NCBI GenBank assembly: GCA_963741525.1
Contig: CAVUIW010000017.1
Span: 1 to 64,000 of the forward strand
From: JANNSX01 sp963741525
Lineage (GTDB): Bacteria > Pseudomonadota > Alphaproteobacteria > Rhizobiales > Hyphomicrobiaceae
Length of the DNA: 64,000 nucleotides
Direction of reading: 5' to 3'
Part shown: one piece after another, positions 30,096-39,691 of the stretch
Position numbering within the stretch: position 1 is the stretch's first letter
Layout: the number at the start of each line of letters is the position of its first letter
Position numbers and translations under genes: made by a program
The notes under the pieces: generated by a model
The model's input: only the letters and a program-made list of their open reading frames with translations
Database searches by the model: none
Told to the model about the DNA's origin: nothing

Positions 30096-30169
30096 CGGAT
30101 CGTCCGAACGCGCCACCATGGGTCCGCGACGGATGAGCGGCACTTATGCATTCGTAAACAACTCTTCAT

Positions 30170-30198
30170 TTGTCGGACCCCCAACATCAATCCATATA
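30170..30198 (+). promoter_or_regulatory. Candidate sigma-70-type promoter of the DUF1127 gene
   Basis: TTGTCG (30170-30175), a 17-base spacer, then CATATA (30193-30198) lies about 80 bases upstream of the ATG at 30280, in the AT-richer gap between the divergent LysR and DUF1127 genes. The match is partial and is based on inspection only. Confidence 0.35.
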
Positions 30199-30279
30199 CC
30201 CTACAACGGCGGACGCTTCCCCGGCCAGACCATCGACCGCGCGAGCGTGACAGCCATCAACGAAAATACGGAGACGAGC

Positions 30280-30507
30280 ATGCGCACCACCAACACAGGG
30301 GCTTTGACTGCCTCGACCTTCCGAAGTCGCACCCGGCTCGGTCTCAGCGTCATGGCGTATGCGACGTCGGTATGGAGCGCTTTCGCGACGTACCGCCGGA
30401 GGCGGCGGATCGAAGCCGAGCTTTACGAGCTCGACGAGCGCATGTTGCGCGATATCGGACTGACGCGAACCGAGATCCCTTATCTCGCGCGGCAGCACAA
30501 CCGATGA
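30280..30507 (+). CDS. DUF1127 family small protein
   Basis: A 75-residue protein with a textbook DUF1127 C-terminus: RRRRIEAELYELDERMLRDI then GLTRTEIPYLARQ. The N-terminus is variable. The ATG at 30280 follows GGAGACGAGC. Third DUF1127-type gene within 1.9 kb, divergent from the LysR gene. Confidence 0.85.
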   Translation: MRTTNTGALTASTFRSRTRLGLSVMAYATSVWSAFATYRRRRRIEAELYELDERMLRDIGLTRTEIPYLARQHNR

Positions 30508-30841
30508 ACATCCAGACCCTCAGGCCTCTGCCTGCCCTGGCTTCGCCAGCGCTACGGTGCGGTCCCGATCACCGCCCCCTCGTCTGGTTGGGAGCAAAAC
30601 GGTGGGTGGACGCCTGAGGACTTGAAGCCGCATCTGCCGAGGGTCAGCCGCTGTTCCCGGTCCCGGCAGATGCGACGGTCCGGCAATCTCCCGATCGCCG
30701 GATCAGTGGACCGGCCCGAATTTCCCGATCCGGGCCGGTCCCCGTTGTCCCCATGGGCCCCGGGCGCATGTTGGTTTGGCGCACTTTCTTTCGATCAAAC
30801 GGCCTCCACTTCGAGGGACGAGTGCGCTATAGCCTCGGCCC
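30508..30841. other. Intergenic region with stable hairpins and one P2 repeat
   Basis: About 330 non-coding bases. It holds a hairpin with an 11-bp stem (30629-30639 with 30664-30674, CGCATCTGCCG), a weaker dyad around 30675-30712, an 11-bp GC-rich hairpin (30708-30718 with 30731-30741, GGACCGGCCCG), and the P2 repeat copy at 30779-30827 just before folP. One of the hairpins may end the DUF1127 transcript. Confidence 0.5.
30779..30827. repeat. Dispersed palindromic repeat, family P2 (diverged copy)
   Basis: GCGCACTTTCTTTCGATCAA, a variable centre, then GAGTGCGC. Compared with the copy at 41794-41839 it keeps the same order of blocks, with matching changes at the two ends (AGCACT/AGTGCT there, GCGCACT/AGTGCGC here). 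It ends 15 bases upstream of folP. Confidence 0.6.
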
Positions 30842-31953
30842 ATGACGCGCAAAGTCTACCTCCGCCCAACCGGCCTCGTCCCGGCCGACCGCAGCCTCGG
30901 CCCGAGTGACTATTCGGGCCTGCTGCCGCTCTGCGGGAACGGGCCCTTCGACTTTACCGCGCTGGAGATCATCCGCCGCGACGGCAAGGCGGTCGCGCGC
31001 AGGCTCGTCGCATTGGGCGAGGTTTGGGAGAGCGGCACGCGCGCCGACTATCTGGAGGCCGACGATGTGCTCGACCGGCTGACGAGGCCCCGCCGCCGAA
31101 CTCGCCGGTCTCGACATGACGCGGACGCAGATCATGGGTGTCGTCAACGTCACACCCGATTCCTTCTCCGATGGCGGGCAACTCGCCGATGCGAAGGCTG
31201 CCATCGCTCATGGTCTCCGGCTCGCCGAGGAAGGCGCGTCCATCCTCGACATCGGGGGTGAAAGCACGCGGCCGGGTTCCGATCCCATTCCGGTCGCGGA
31301 GGAGTTGAAGCGCGTCATCCCGGTCATCGAGGGTCTGGCCGCCAAGACGGATGCGGTGCTTTCGATCGATACGCGCAAGGCCGAGGTGATGCGGCGCGCG
31401 GCCGACGCCGGCGCGAGCATCCTCAATGACGTGTCGGCGCTCTCCTACGACCCGCATGGCCTCGAGACGGCGGCTGATCTCGGGCTGCCGATCATCCTCA
31501 TGCATGCCCTCGGCGATCCCAAGACCATGCAGGATCGATCCTCGCTATGACGACGTGCTTACGGACGTCTACGACTATCTCGAAACCCGTATCGCCGCCG
31601 CAGAAGCGGCCGGGATCGCTCGCAACAAGCTGATCGTCGATCCGGGTATCGGTTTCGGCAAGACGCTCCGCCACAATATCGAGCTGATGGCGGGGCTCGC
31701 CCTGTTCCATGGCCTGGGCGTTCCCGTCTTGCTCGGCGCCTCCCGCAAACGTTGGATCGGCACGCTGACGGACGAGCCGGTGGCCGCCGGCCGGGTCATC
31801 GGCTCGGTCGCCGCGGCCATTGCCGGGGCGAGCCAGGGCGTGCAGATCGTCCGTGTTCACGACGTCAAGGAAACGCGGCAGGCCCTGGCTGTCGCTGTGG
31901 CCTCGGCGACCGGCCGGGAGACCCAGCGCGATGGCCCAAAAGTTGCGTCGTGA
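30842..31953 (+). CDS. folP: Dihydropteroate synthase with N-terminal extension, frameshifted
   Basis: Joins 6-hydroxymethyl-dihydropterin pyrophosphate and p-aminobenzoate in folate synthesis; target of sulfonamides. Catalytic TIM-barrel motifs: GVVNVTPDSFSDGG, DIGGESTRPGS, LSIDTRKAEV, LIVDPGIGFGK, LLGASRKRWIG and VRVHDVKE. Upstream is an extra domain of about 85 residues (MTRKVYLRPTGL, FTALEIIRRDGKAVARRLVA) seen in other alphaproteobacterial FolP proteins. Frameshifts lie near 31105 and 31535. If the extension were a separate gene, folP would start at the ATG at 31116. glmM follows, the common folP-glmM order. Confidence 0.88.
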
Positions 31954-32033
31954 GCAGACGACTTTACCATTGGGGCTCGCGGGGCCATTCGGCTAGGATG
32001 GCCCGACTCGCGGGTTAGGCATTGGCGCTCCTC

Positions 32034-32116
32034 AGGGGCAACCGGTGGTCGCCCGTCCATCCGCAGGTTCGCTTGATGTGGTTGGGACGAGGAGCGGGCG
32101 ACCGCCGGTCGCCCCT
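32034..32116. repeat. REPIN-like pair of inverted palindromes upstream of glmM
   Basis: Two 22-base arms (32034-32055 and 32095-32116) are inverted copies of each other with two mismatches, separated by 39 bases. Each arm is itself nearly palindromic (GGGCGACC-GCC-GGTCGCCC in the right arm). That is the layout of a REP doublet. It lies 58 bases upstream of the glmM start. Confidence 0.65.
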
Positions 32117-32174
32117 GCGAATATCAGTTGCATTTGGCACTCGAAGGCAGAGGCATCAAGGGAGCGAAGGGCAT

Positions 32175-33522
32175 ATGGGGCGTCGCTATTTCGGCACCGA
32201 CGGCATCCGCGGGCTCGCCAACAAGCATCCGATGACCTCGGAGGTGGCGTTGAAGGTCGGCATGGCGGCCGGCCACATATTCACGACGGGTGACCATCGC
32301 CACCGCGTCGTCATCGGCAAGGACACGCGGCTCTCCGGCTACATGATCGAGAACGCGCTGGTCTCCGGATTCACGGCCGTCGGCATGGATGTGTTCCAAT
32401 TGGGCCCGATGCCCACCCCCGCGGTCGCCATGCTGACGCGGTCGCTGCGCGCGGATCTCGGCGTGATGATTTCTGCCTCCCACAACCCCTTCGCCGACAA
32501 CGGCATCAAGCTCTTCGGCCCGGACGGCTACAAGATGTCGGACGAGATCGAGCTGCAGATCGAAGAGCTGATGGACAAGGACTTCGACCTCGCTCTTGGC
32601 CGACGCCGCCAAGATCGGCCGCGCCACCCGCGTCGACAGTGCGCAGGAGCGCTACATCGAGTTCGCCAAGCGCACGCTGCCGCGAAACCTGCAGCTCAAC
32701 GGCATGAGGGTCGTCGTCGACTGCGCCAACGGCGCGGGTTATCAGGTGGCCCCCGATGCGCTCTGGGAGCTCGGCGCCGAGGTCATCAAGATCGGCGTCG
32801 ACCCCGACGGCTTCAACATCAACAAGAAGTGCGGCTCGACGGCGCCCGAAGCGCTCTGCGAGAAGGTCAAGGAGGTGCGCGCCGATATCGGCATCGCGCT
32901 GGACGGCGACGCCGATCGCGTCATCATCGTCGACGAGCAGGGCCGCATCGTCGATGGCGACCAGCTGCTCGCCGTCATCGCGGACGCCTGGAAGCGCCGC
33001 GGGCGCCTTGCCGCCGGCGGCATCGTCACGACGGTCATGTCGAACCTCGGCCTCGAGCGCTACCTCGCTTCCCTCAATCTCTCGATGGCCCGCACTGCGG
33101 TCGGCGATCGCTATGTCGTCGAATACATGAGGAAGCACGGCTACAATGTCGGTGGCGAGCAGTCGGGCCACATCGTGCTCTCCGACTATACGACCACCGG
33201 CGACGGCCTTGTCTCGGCGCTACAGGTGCTCGCCGTGGTCGTGCAGAGCGAGAAGCCCGTGAGCGAGGTCTGCAACCGCTTCGAGCCGTTGCCGCAGATC
33301 CTCAAGAACGTGCGCTACAAGGACGGCAAGCCGCTCGACAACCGCGACGTGAAGAAAGCGATCGAGGACGGGCGGGTGAAGCTCGGCAACGCGGGCCGCC
33401 TCGTCATCCGTCCTTCCGGCACCGAGCCCGTCATCCGCGTCATGGCCGAGGGCGACGACGAGGGGCTCATCAACCGGGTCGTCGGCGAGATTGTCGCGGC
33501 GCTGAGCAAGGTGGCGGCTTGA
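32175..33522 (+). CDS. glmM: Phosphoglucosamine mutase, frameshifted
   Basis: Converts glucosamine-6-phosphate to glucosamine-1-phosphate on the way to UDP-GlcNAc for peptidoglycan and lipid A. Start MGRRYFGTDGIRG; active-site phosphoserine loop MISASHNPFADNGIK; metal loop LDGDADRVI; sugar-binding GGEQSGHIVLSDYTTTGDG; phosphate-binding RPSGTEPVIRVM. About 449 residues when joined. One frameshift near 32598 separates KDFDLAL from LADAAKIGRATRVD. Essential in most bacteria, so the break is probably a sequence error. Confidence 0.95.
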
Positions 33523-33524
33523 TC

Positions 33525-34223
33525 ATGCCAGAGAGTAACATCGGCAGCTGGAGCGGCAGCGGCGCGCGCATCCTCGTTCTCACGTCCTCCCCGCGCCTGG
33601 AGGGCAACTCGCATCATCTGGCCGAGAGCTTCGTCGCGGGCGCCCAGAGCGCCGGCCACGACGCCGTCCTCGTCGACCTGGCGCCGAACGTTACGCACAT
33701 GCTCCGCGATTGCCGGAGCTGCCGGGGCGAGGACGGCCAATGCGCCATCGACGACAAGCACGGCGAGATCTTCGAGCTGTATCTGACGGCCGAGGCGGTC
33801 GTCTACGCGACGCCGATCTGGTGGTACGGCATCTCCGCCCAGCTCAAGGCCTTCATCGACCGCATCTTCTGCTTCATCTCGGATTCCTATCCGGATGCGG
33901 CGCGCGTTCGCCAGCTGCTGCCGCAGAAACGGGCAGCGCTTCTGCTCAGCGCCGAGGAAAGCAATTTCGCCGCCCGCCTCGGCATCGTCGAGCAGATCTG
34001 CGAGCTGTGCCGCTATCTCGACCATCCCTTCGCCGGCATCGTCACCGGCATCGGCAACCGCCGCGGCGAGGTCACCATGGATACGGCCGATCCCATGTCG
34101 GCGGCCTTCGCGCTCGGCCGCGACATCATGAAAACCCAGAGCACCGACTACAAGCTCAACTCCGAGCGGTCGAAGACCGTCTGGCAAGAAGGCGAGGACA
34201 AGTTGCCGGGGCACTGGCGATAG
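33525..34223 (+). CDS. Flavodoxin-fold NAD(P)H-dependent FMN reductase-like protein
   Basis: A 232-residue flavoprotein of the NADPH-dependent FMN reductase / iron-sulfur flavoprotein group. Motifs: ILVLTSSPRLEGNSHHLAES (FMN phosphate-binding loop), DCRSCRGEDGQCAIDD (two closely spaced cysteines as in CxxC-type iron-sulfur flavoproteins), and AVVYATPIWWYGISAQLKAF with the PIWW flavin-contacting turn. It starts 2 bases after the glmM stop and is probably co-transcribed with it. The electron acceptor is unknown. Confidence 0.82.
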   Translation: MPESNIGSWSGSGARILVLTSSPRLEGNSHHLAESFVAGAQSAGHDAVLVDLAPNVTHMLRDCRSCRGEDGQCAIDDKHGEIFELYLTAEAVVYATPIWWYGISAQLKAFIDRIFCFISDSYPDAARVRQLLPQKRAALLLSAEESNFAARLGIVEQICELCRYLDHPFAGIVTGIGNRRGEVTMDTADPMSAAFALGRDIMKTQSTDYKLNSERSKTVWQEGEDKLPGHWR

Positions 34224-34260
34224 CGCATTGCTGCGGCACTCTGACCAGAGGAGGTGTCCC

Positions 34261-34889
34261 ATGAGCCGCTTGGCACGCATCTTCTTCTCCGGCCTGCTGG
34301 CGCTGCTGCCGCTCGTCGTCACCATCGTGGTGCTCGGCTGGGCCTTCTCGATGCTGCGCGATTATCTCGGGCCCGGCAGCATCTTCGGTAACTTGCTCGT
34401 TTCGCTCGGCATGGGCGTCGGGGTCATCACGGCCGCGCCCTATGTCGCCGGGCTTCTGGCACTGCTCATCGCGCGTCGTTCGTCCTGGGGCTCCTCGTCG
34501 AGTCGCGGATCGGCGCCTGGTTCGTCGGCCTGTTCGAGAGCCTGATCAGCCGCATTCCCCTCGTCAATCACGTCTACGATCTGTCGAAGCGCTTCACCTC
34601 CATCATGGACACGAAGGGCAACGCCAACCTCAAGAGCATGACGCCGGTCTGGTGCTTCTTCGGCGGTGAGCCGAGTGCGGCCGTGCTGGCGCTGCTGCCC
34701 TCGCCAATGCCGGTCCTGATCGGCGCCAAGGAATATCTGGGCGTGCTCGTGCCTTCGGCCCCCGTGCCGCTCGGCGGCGCCCTCGTCTACGTGCCGCGCG
34801 AATGGGTAAAGCCCGCCGAGGGCGGTGTCGACGATCTGATGAGCGTCTATGTCTCGATGGGCGTCACGCCGCCGAGGGTTACGGCGTAG
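34261..34889 (+). CDS. DUF502 family membrane protein, frameshifted
   Basis: An inner-membrane protein of the DUF502 family, about 210 residues when joined. Two membrane segments lie at about residues 8-30 and 45-75 (LARIFFSGLLALLPLVVTIV and GVGVITAAPYVAGLLALL), followed by a soluble domain: SLISRIPLVNHVYDLSKRFT, TPVWCFFGGEPSAAVLALL and VPLGGALVYVPREWV. The frameshift is near 34476. Function unknown. It lies downstream of the flavoprotein on the same strand. Confidence 0.82.
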
Positions 34890-34963
34890 GTCGGGTTATC
34901 GCTGGGAAACACATGCTTGCGGGAGCGCGGCAGAGGGGTTGGGTGAACCCACGAATCCTCCGT

Positions 34964-36834
34964 TCACATCCCGTACTTCGCCAGCACCGCGCGCGCCCGT
35001 GCCGCGACCGCATCGCCGATGACCGCTTGCCCCTCCGCTGTCGGATGGAAAGCACCCGAATAGGTCGAGGCGAGCACCAGCTGGAACCAGGAGACGCTCG
35101 CGAACCGCAGCACGCGTTTGGCGATCTGCGTACCGATGTGATAGTGGCCGGTGAGGTAGGCGTCGTTGGGGGTGCGGAACCACCGGCGGCGAAGCGCGTA
35201 AGGCTCGTAGGTGCTGGGCGGAAACGGTACCCACTCGCCATCGATGCGGCGTGGGAATCTCAGATCGTCCGCCGGCTCGCTGCCCTCGAAGCTTGCGCCG
35301 ATGCAGACTCCATGGCCCGCAAAGGCTCGCCGATGCGCGTCGACGAAGCTCCAGCGATTTGCGACAGCCGCCTCCTGCTGCGCTTTGAAGAGCCTCAACG
35401 CCGCCTTCTCGCCTTCCGCCGATTTCTCGCGGCTGAGATTGAACTCGGGATAGACCGTCATGCCCTCCCGCCCATTGGGGCAGACATTGCGGCCGTCCTC
35501 GAGCAGCGACATTACCGGATAGGCGGTCAGCAGCACGCGATCCATCTCGCTGTCGGGGATGTGCAGGTTGGCGCGGATGGCGCGGGCGAGCGCCTTGTAG
35601 CGATGGGCGAGCGCCGGCAGGGCCGCGAGCGATTCCTTGGTGCCGTGCACCTTGCCCATCCAGCCGCCGAGATCGCGCAGCGCGCCTGCGTCATCCAGCA
35701 TGGCATTGGCGACGAGGCGTGCGAAGCCGATATCGTTGCCGCCGATCGAGAGCAACAGCAGATCGATCTTGCGCGATTTCTCACGGTCGCAGGTGATGAC
35801 GAAGATGTCGTTGAGCTCGGGCACCTTGCCGTTGAGCGAGTAGGTGTACTGGTACTTCTTCTCCTCGGCTTTCTCAGCCCCGCACTGGGTGCGCGCGACG
35901 GAGGAGACCTGTGGCCGGTCGGGCGGGTGCGGCGCCCACTCGGTGCCCTTGTACTGCAGCATCAGGCCGGTTGTGATCTCGGCACCCGCGCAGGCGAAGC
36001 TCACGAAGGTGATCGCGCGCTGCGGCTGCTCGATGGCGAGTTGCAGGGCGGCGCGCACCTGATGGCTGTAGAGCGAGCGGTGGCAAGGCGCGTTCCACCA
36101 CTTGGCATTGCCTTCCAGGAACGTGCTGTCGCCGATCTTGGTCCAGTCGCCGGGGCGCGTCGGATAGCCGTCGAGCGCCATGCCGTCGGGGCTCTCGCCG
36201 TAGCTCACATCGCGATCGTCGGTGAAGACGGCGGCCATGTCCGGATTGCCCTCGCCGGATGCGAAGCTGTCGCCGAGCCCCACGATGAAGACGTCCTTCA
36301 CGCGGATTTTCGTGCGGCCGGCGAGCGTGCCGTCGACGAAGAGCGCGACCTCCGCGCCGGCTGGGATAGGGAATGTCGAAGGTTTGCGGCTGGTGGCAGG
36401 GGCCCTTCGCCTTGACCGGCTTTGCGTCGCGCCGGCGGCCCTCGGGCGTCATCACCCAGTTGCAGGTGCGCGCCAGCACATCGATATCGCCGGTCTCGAC
36501 GATGACGCGGTGGCTCTTCGGGAAGATGTAGTCCTGGGCGCTTCCGCAAGCGGCATAGCCGTTGTCCTTGCCGCTCCAGCAGGTCTTCTGGTAGGCGGCT
36601 GCGCGCCCAGCCGCGGCCGTCCTGGCTCGCGAGCCGCCGCTCGATCGAGAGGATCGGCTGCAGCCGCTCGGCCTCGCTGAGCTTCTCGTAGGCGAGCCGG
36701 TGGCGCTCGGTCAGGCGGGCATCGGCGAACAGGCGGAAGGGGTTTTCCAGCCGCCATGGCGATCTCGGTCGCCGACGGCGGCGCCGAGGAACGTCAGGCA
36801 AAGCAGCGATCAGAAGGCTGAGCAGTCGGGTCAT
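34964..36834 (-). CDS. SGNH/GDSL-hydrolase-like protein, frameshifted
   Basis: A protein of about 620 residues with a signal-peptide-like start (MTRLLSLLIAALP) and a C-terminal SGNH hydrolase domain. The domain shows GDSFASGEGNPD (block I serine), SFACAGAEI (block II), LLSIGGNDIGFARL (block III, GGND) and FHPTAEGQAVIGD (block V histidine), so the catalytic set looks complete. The N-terminal 170 residues (RLFADARLTERHRLAYEKLS, later CNWVMTPEGRRRDAK) precede it and are not recognised. Frame breaks lie near 36760, 36590-36600, 36380 and 36310. Acyl-ester or acetyl-ester hydrolysis in the periplasm is inferred. Confidence 0.72.
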
Positions 36835-36907
36835 TGCCGGCAATTGTCCGGTGCGGCGGACGTCCTTGGCTAGGGGGCAATCGTGATGCCAATGCGACAG
36901 GATCGGA

Positions 36908-37716
36908 CTAATCCCCAAGGCTGATCCAGTCCTGCTGGCGCGCCATATGCGCCAGACGCGGGTGATCGGCGCCGTCGCCGGTGCGCCCGAGGGGCGCAAG
37001 GCCCAGCGGCGATAGGCGGGTACCATGGCGAGCGGCAGAAGAGCGGCCGGCAGACACCCTTGCCAATGGCTGGCGCAATGGCCTCTCCGGCGGCCGCGGC
37101 CGAGCCGCTCTGCGATAGCTGCGTCGGACGTCCGCCGCCTCGGGTCCGCCGAGCTGATGGATCGTGCGGCCGGCGCCCGCGAGATCCGCCTCGGTCACGA
37201 GCGGCGCGGGTCCGTCGAGGGCGAGGGCCGCGCGCGCCAGGCCATAGGCGATCGCGGCGGACCGGATCGAGCGGTTCGTCGGGCTCGGCCTGCGCCGAGC
37301 CTCGCCAGCGCCAGCCGGAACAGCGTCCCCTCCGTCTTGCCGAGATAGACCTCGCGCGCCTGCTCGTCGGCGAAGGGGGCCGGCGACAGATCGAAGGCCA
37401 TGGCGTCGATGAAGGCCGTCAGGCGCGGAACCGGAAAGTGGCCGTCCCGGATCGGCGCGGCGATCGCATCGGCGATCGGATGGCCGGCCGGTTCGCCCCG
37501 CGCCAACGCCTCGATCGCATCGCGCCACCAGGTCAGCCGGATTTCCCCCACCAGCGGATCGTGCACGAGACGGGGAATGCGCCTGACCTCGGCGGCGAAG
37601 GCGGCGAGCGCGATCAGATCGTCGCGCGCCCCGGCGGGCGCCGCTAGCGCCGCCAGATACCGGTCCGGCTCGGCAGGCGCGCGCGAGAGGCGACGATCTC
37701 GCGGCGCGAGCGCCAT
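36908..37716 (-). CDS. Squalene/phytoene synthase family protein (NDUFAF6-like), frameshifted
   Basis: About 270 residues of the squalene/phytoene synthase superfamily, in the short non-synthase-like group that includes mitochondrial complex I assembly factor NDUFAF6. Visible: DRYLAALAAPAGARDDL, FAAEVRRIPRLVHDPLVGEI, RLTWWRDAIEALARGEP, LTAFIDAMAFDLSPAPF, EQAREVYLGKTEGTLFRLAL, then in another frame IAYGLARAALAL. The aspartate-rich prenyl-diphosphate motifs of true synthases are not evident. Frame breaks lie near 37290 and 37000-37090, so the C-terminal end is uncertain. Last gene of the yajC-secDF operon, 5 bases after the upstream stop. Confidence 0.72.
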
Positions 37717-37721
37717 CCGGA

Positions 37722-38319
37722 TCAGTAAAGATGCGCGGCGCCGACCATGGCCGCGGTCGTCGGGATGGCCAGCACGAGGTTGAGGCGCGCGAAGGTCTTG
37801 ACGCGCTTGCGGGCGGCGAGCTTGGCTGCCGCATCGCCGGGCCTGAGCCCCAGGATCACCTGCATGCCGGGCCAGATCACCGCATGCACGAAGCCGAGCA
37901 TGACGACACCGAGCAGCACGGAGATCAGCAGCAAGGCTCCCTTCGGCGCGGAGATGCCCTCGAAGCTCATGTGCTCGGTGTAGAAGAGGAGCACGATGCC
38001 AGACAGCACCGTCAGCGTCGCCATGTGGCGGAACCAGAAGGCGACGCGCGGCGCCACCTCCTTGTGCACGGCGGCGCGACCCGCGATCGTCGAGCGCCTC
38101 GACGGCTACGAGCTGGGCGAAGTTCACATACCAGATGAGGCCGACCCAGATCATCGCGGCGAGCACATGGACGATGCGGACGAGCACGAAGCCGATGCCC
38201 GGCAGATAGACGTTGCGGTACTCGTCGCCCCAGGCGGCCAGCCAGACGAGCGCGACGAGAAGCACCAGCGCGGCGCCGGTCGCGAAGGCGCGCGCCGGGG
38301 TCGATGTGATCCAGTCCAT
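37722..38319 (-). CDS. Four-helix membrane protein, urate-oxidase-N-terminal-like, frameshifted
   Basis: About 198 residues with four to five membrane segments: ATGAALVLLVALVWLAAW, FVLVRIVHVLAAMIWVGLIW, ATLTVLSGIVLLFY, GALLLISVLLGVVMLGFV, and a C-terminal LNLVLAIPTTAAMVG. The IVHVLAAMIWVGLIWYVNF segment resembles the membrane domain at the N-terminus of PuuD-type urate oxidases, where the histidine could ligate haem; the soluble enzyme part is absent. The frameshift lies near 38070. It sits between the Mth938-like and squalene-synthase-like genes. Function unknown; assignment to that domain is by recollection of the pattern. Confidence 0.55.
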
Positions 38320-38333
38320 GGCTTAGCTCTCTT

Positions 38334-38723
38334 TCACTCGACCCGAAGCACGGCGGCGGCGACCGCCCGTCCCTCGGCCAGCAATATGTTGTAGGTGCGG
38401 CAGGCCGCCCCTGTCGACATCGGCTCGATATGGAGGCCTCGATCGGCGAGCGCTTCCCGAAGCATCCTCGCCGGAAACACCTGCGTCGCGCCGCTACCGT
38501 AGAGCAAAATCTCGATTCCCACCTTCTCGGCGATGAGGGGCGCGAGGCTCTCGAGCGTCACCTCGTCTGGCTTCACTGGCGCCCAGGCCTTGATGCCGCC
38601 CGGCAGCAGCAGCAGCGACCCCTTGTGGCTCATGCCGGCAAAGCGAAACCCACCATTGCCGTAGCTGTCGATCGGCGCCCGGCCAGGAAGGAACCCGTCA
38701 TAGCGTGGCTCGGGCCGGCTCAT
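38334..38723 (-). CDS. Mth938-like domain protein (NDUFAF3 homologue)
   Basis: A 129-residue protein of the Mth938/DUF498 fold, the bacterial counterpart of mitochondrial complex I assembly factor NDUFAF3. Visible: MSRPEPRYDGFLPGRAPIDS, NGGFRFAGMSHKGSLLLLPG, LLYGSGATQVFPARMLREAL and GLHIEPMSTGAACRTYNILL. The ATG at 38723 lies one base after the likely secF stop. In the sequence as given it is in frame with most of secF, but a frameshift at the end of secF accounts for that apparent fusion. Frame intact. Confidence 0.85.
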   Translation of the reverse strand: MSRPEPRYDGFLPGRAPIDSYGNGGFRFAGMSHKGSLLLLPGGIKAWAPVKPDEVTLESLAPLIAEKVGIEILLYGSGATQVFPARMLREALADRGLHIEPMSTGAACRTYNILLAEGRAVAAAVLRVE

Positions 38724-38724
38724 C

Positions 38725-39676
38725 TCAGACGGATGGCGCAGCCTGCCCCTTGGGCTTCGCCGTCCGCCCGCCCAGTCGCGCTTGACGTTGAAATAGTCGA
38801 GCACCGGCGCGGCGACGAAGATCGAGGAGTAGGTGCCGACGAGGATGCCGAACAGGATCGCGAAGGTGAAGGGGAAGATCACCGCGCCGCCCAGGAACAG
38901 CAGGCAGAGCAGCACGAAGATGGTGGCGCCGCCCGTCAGGATCGTCCGCGACAGCGTCTCGTTGACGGAGAGGTTGAGCAGCTCGCTCATCGGCATCTTC
39001 TTGTACTTGCGCAGGTTCTCGCGGATGCGGTCGGCGACGACGACGGAATCGTTCACCGAATAGCCGACGATGGTGAGCAGCGCCGCCACCACCGAGAGGT
39101 CGAACTCCATCTGCGTGATGGCGAAGACGCCGACGGTCAGCAGCACGTCATGCATCAGCGCGATGACAACGCCCGCCGCGAACTGCCATTCGAAGCGGAA
39201 CCAGACATAGGCGCAGATGGCGAGGATCGAAACGAGCACGGCGAGGATGCCGGTGGTGCGGAGCTCCTCGGAAACGGCGGGGCCGACGACCTCGGTTCGG
39301 CGATAATCGACGCTGTCGCCCAGCGCACCCTTGATCTTGTTGACGACCTCGACCTGGGCCTTCTCGCCGCCCGGCTGCGCCTCGACCCGGATCATCGACG
39401 TCCTCGGGCCGGCCGAACTCCTGCACCTGGACATCGCCGAGCCCGAGCGCCGAGATCTTACGGCGAAAATCCGCAATGTCGATTGGCCCCGACTTCGAGC
39501 CGAACCTCGATGAGCGTGCCGCCCTTGAAGTCGATGCCGTAGTTGAGGCCCGGCACGAAGAACAAGGCCAGCGCGATGGCCATGGCGATGAGCGAGGCCG
39601 CGAGGCAGAGCCCCTTGCACCGCATGAAATCGATATGCGTGCCGTGCGGGAAGAAATCCCAACCCTTCCAGATCAC
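38725..39676 (-). CDS. secF: Protein translocase subunit SecF, frameshifted
   Basis: Inner-membrane RND-type subunit that, with SecD and YajC, uses the proton motive force to help Sec export. The start MIWKGWDFFPHGTHIDFMRC is conserved. Visible: membrane segment 1 (AASLIAMAIALALFFVPG), NYGIDFKGGTLIEV, then ALMHDVLLTVGVFA, ALLTIVGYSVNDSVVVADRI and TRTILTGGAT-like LSRTILTGGATIFVLL. Frame breaks lie near 39470, 39400 and 38765; the last one changes the C-terminus, whose expected RTAKPKGQAAPSV ends at 38725. secD lies 15 bases upstream. Confidence 0.92.
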
Positions 39677-39691
39677 CGGGCGCTCTCCTTG

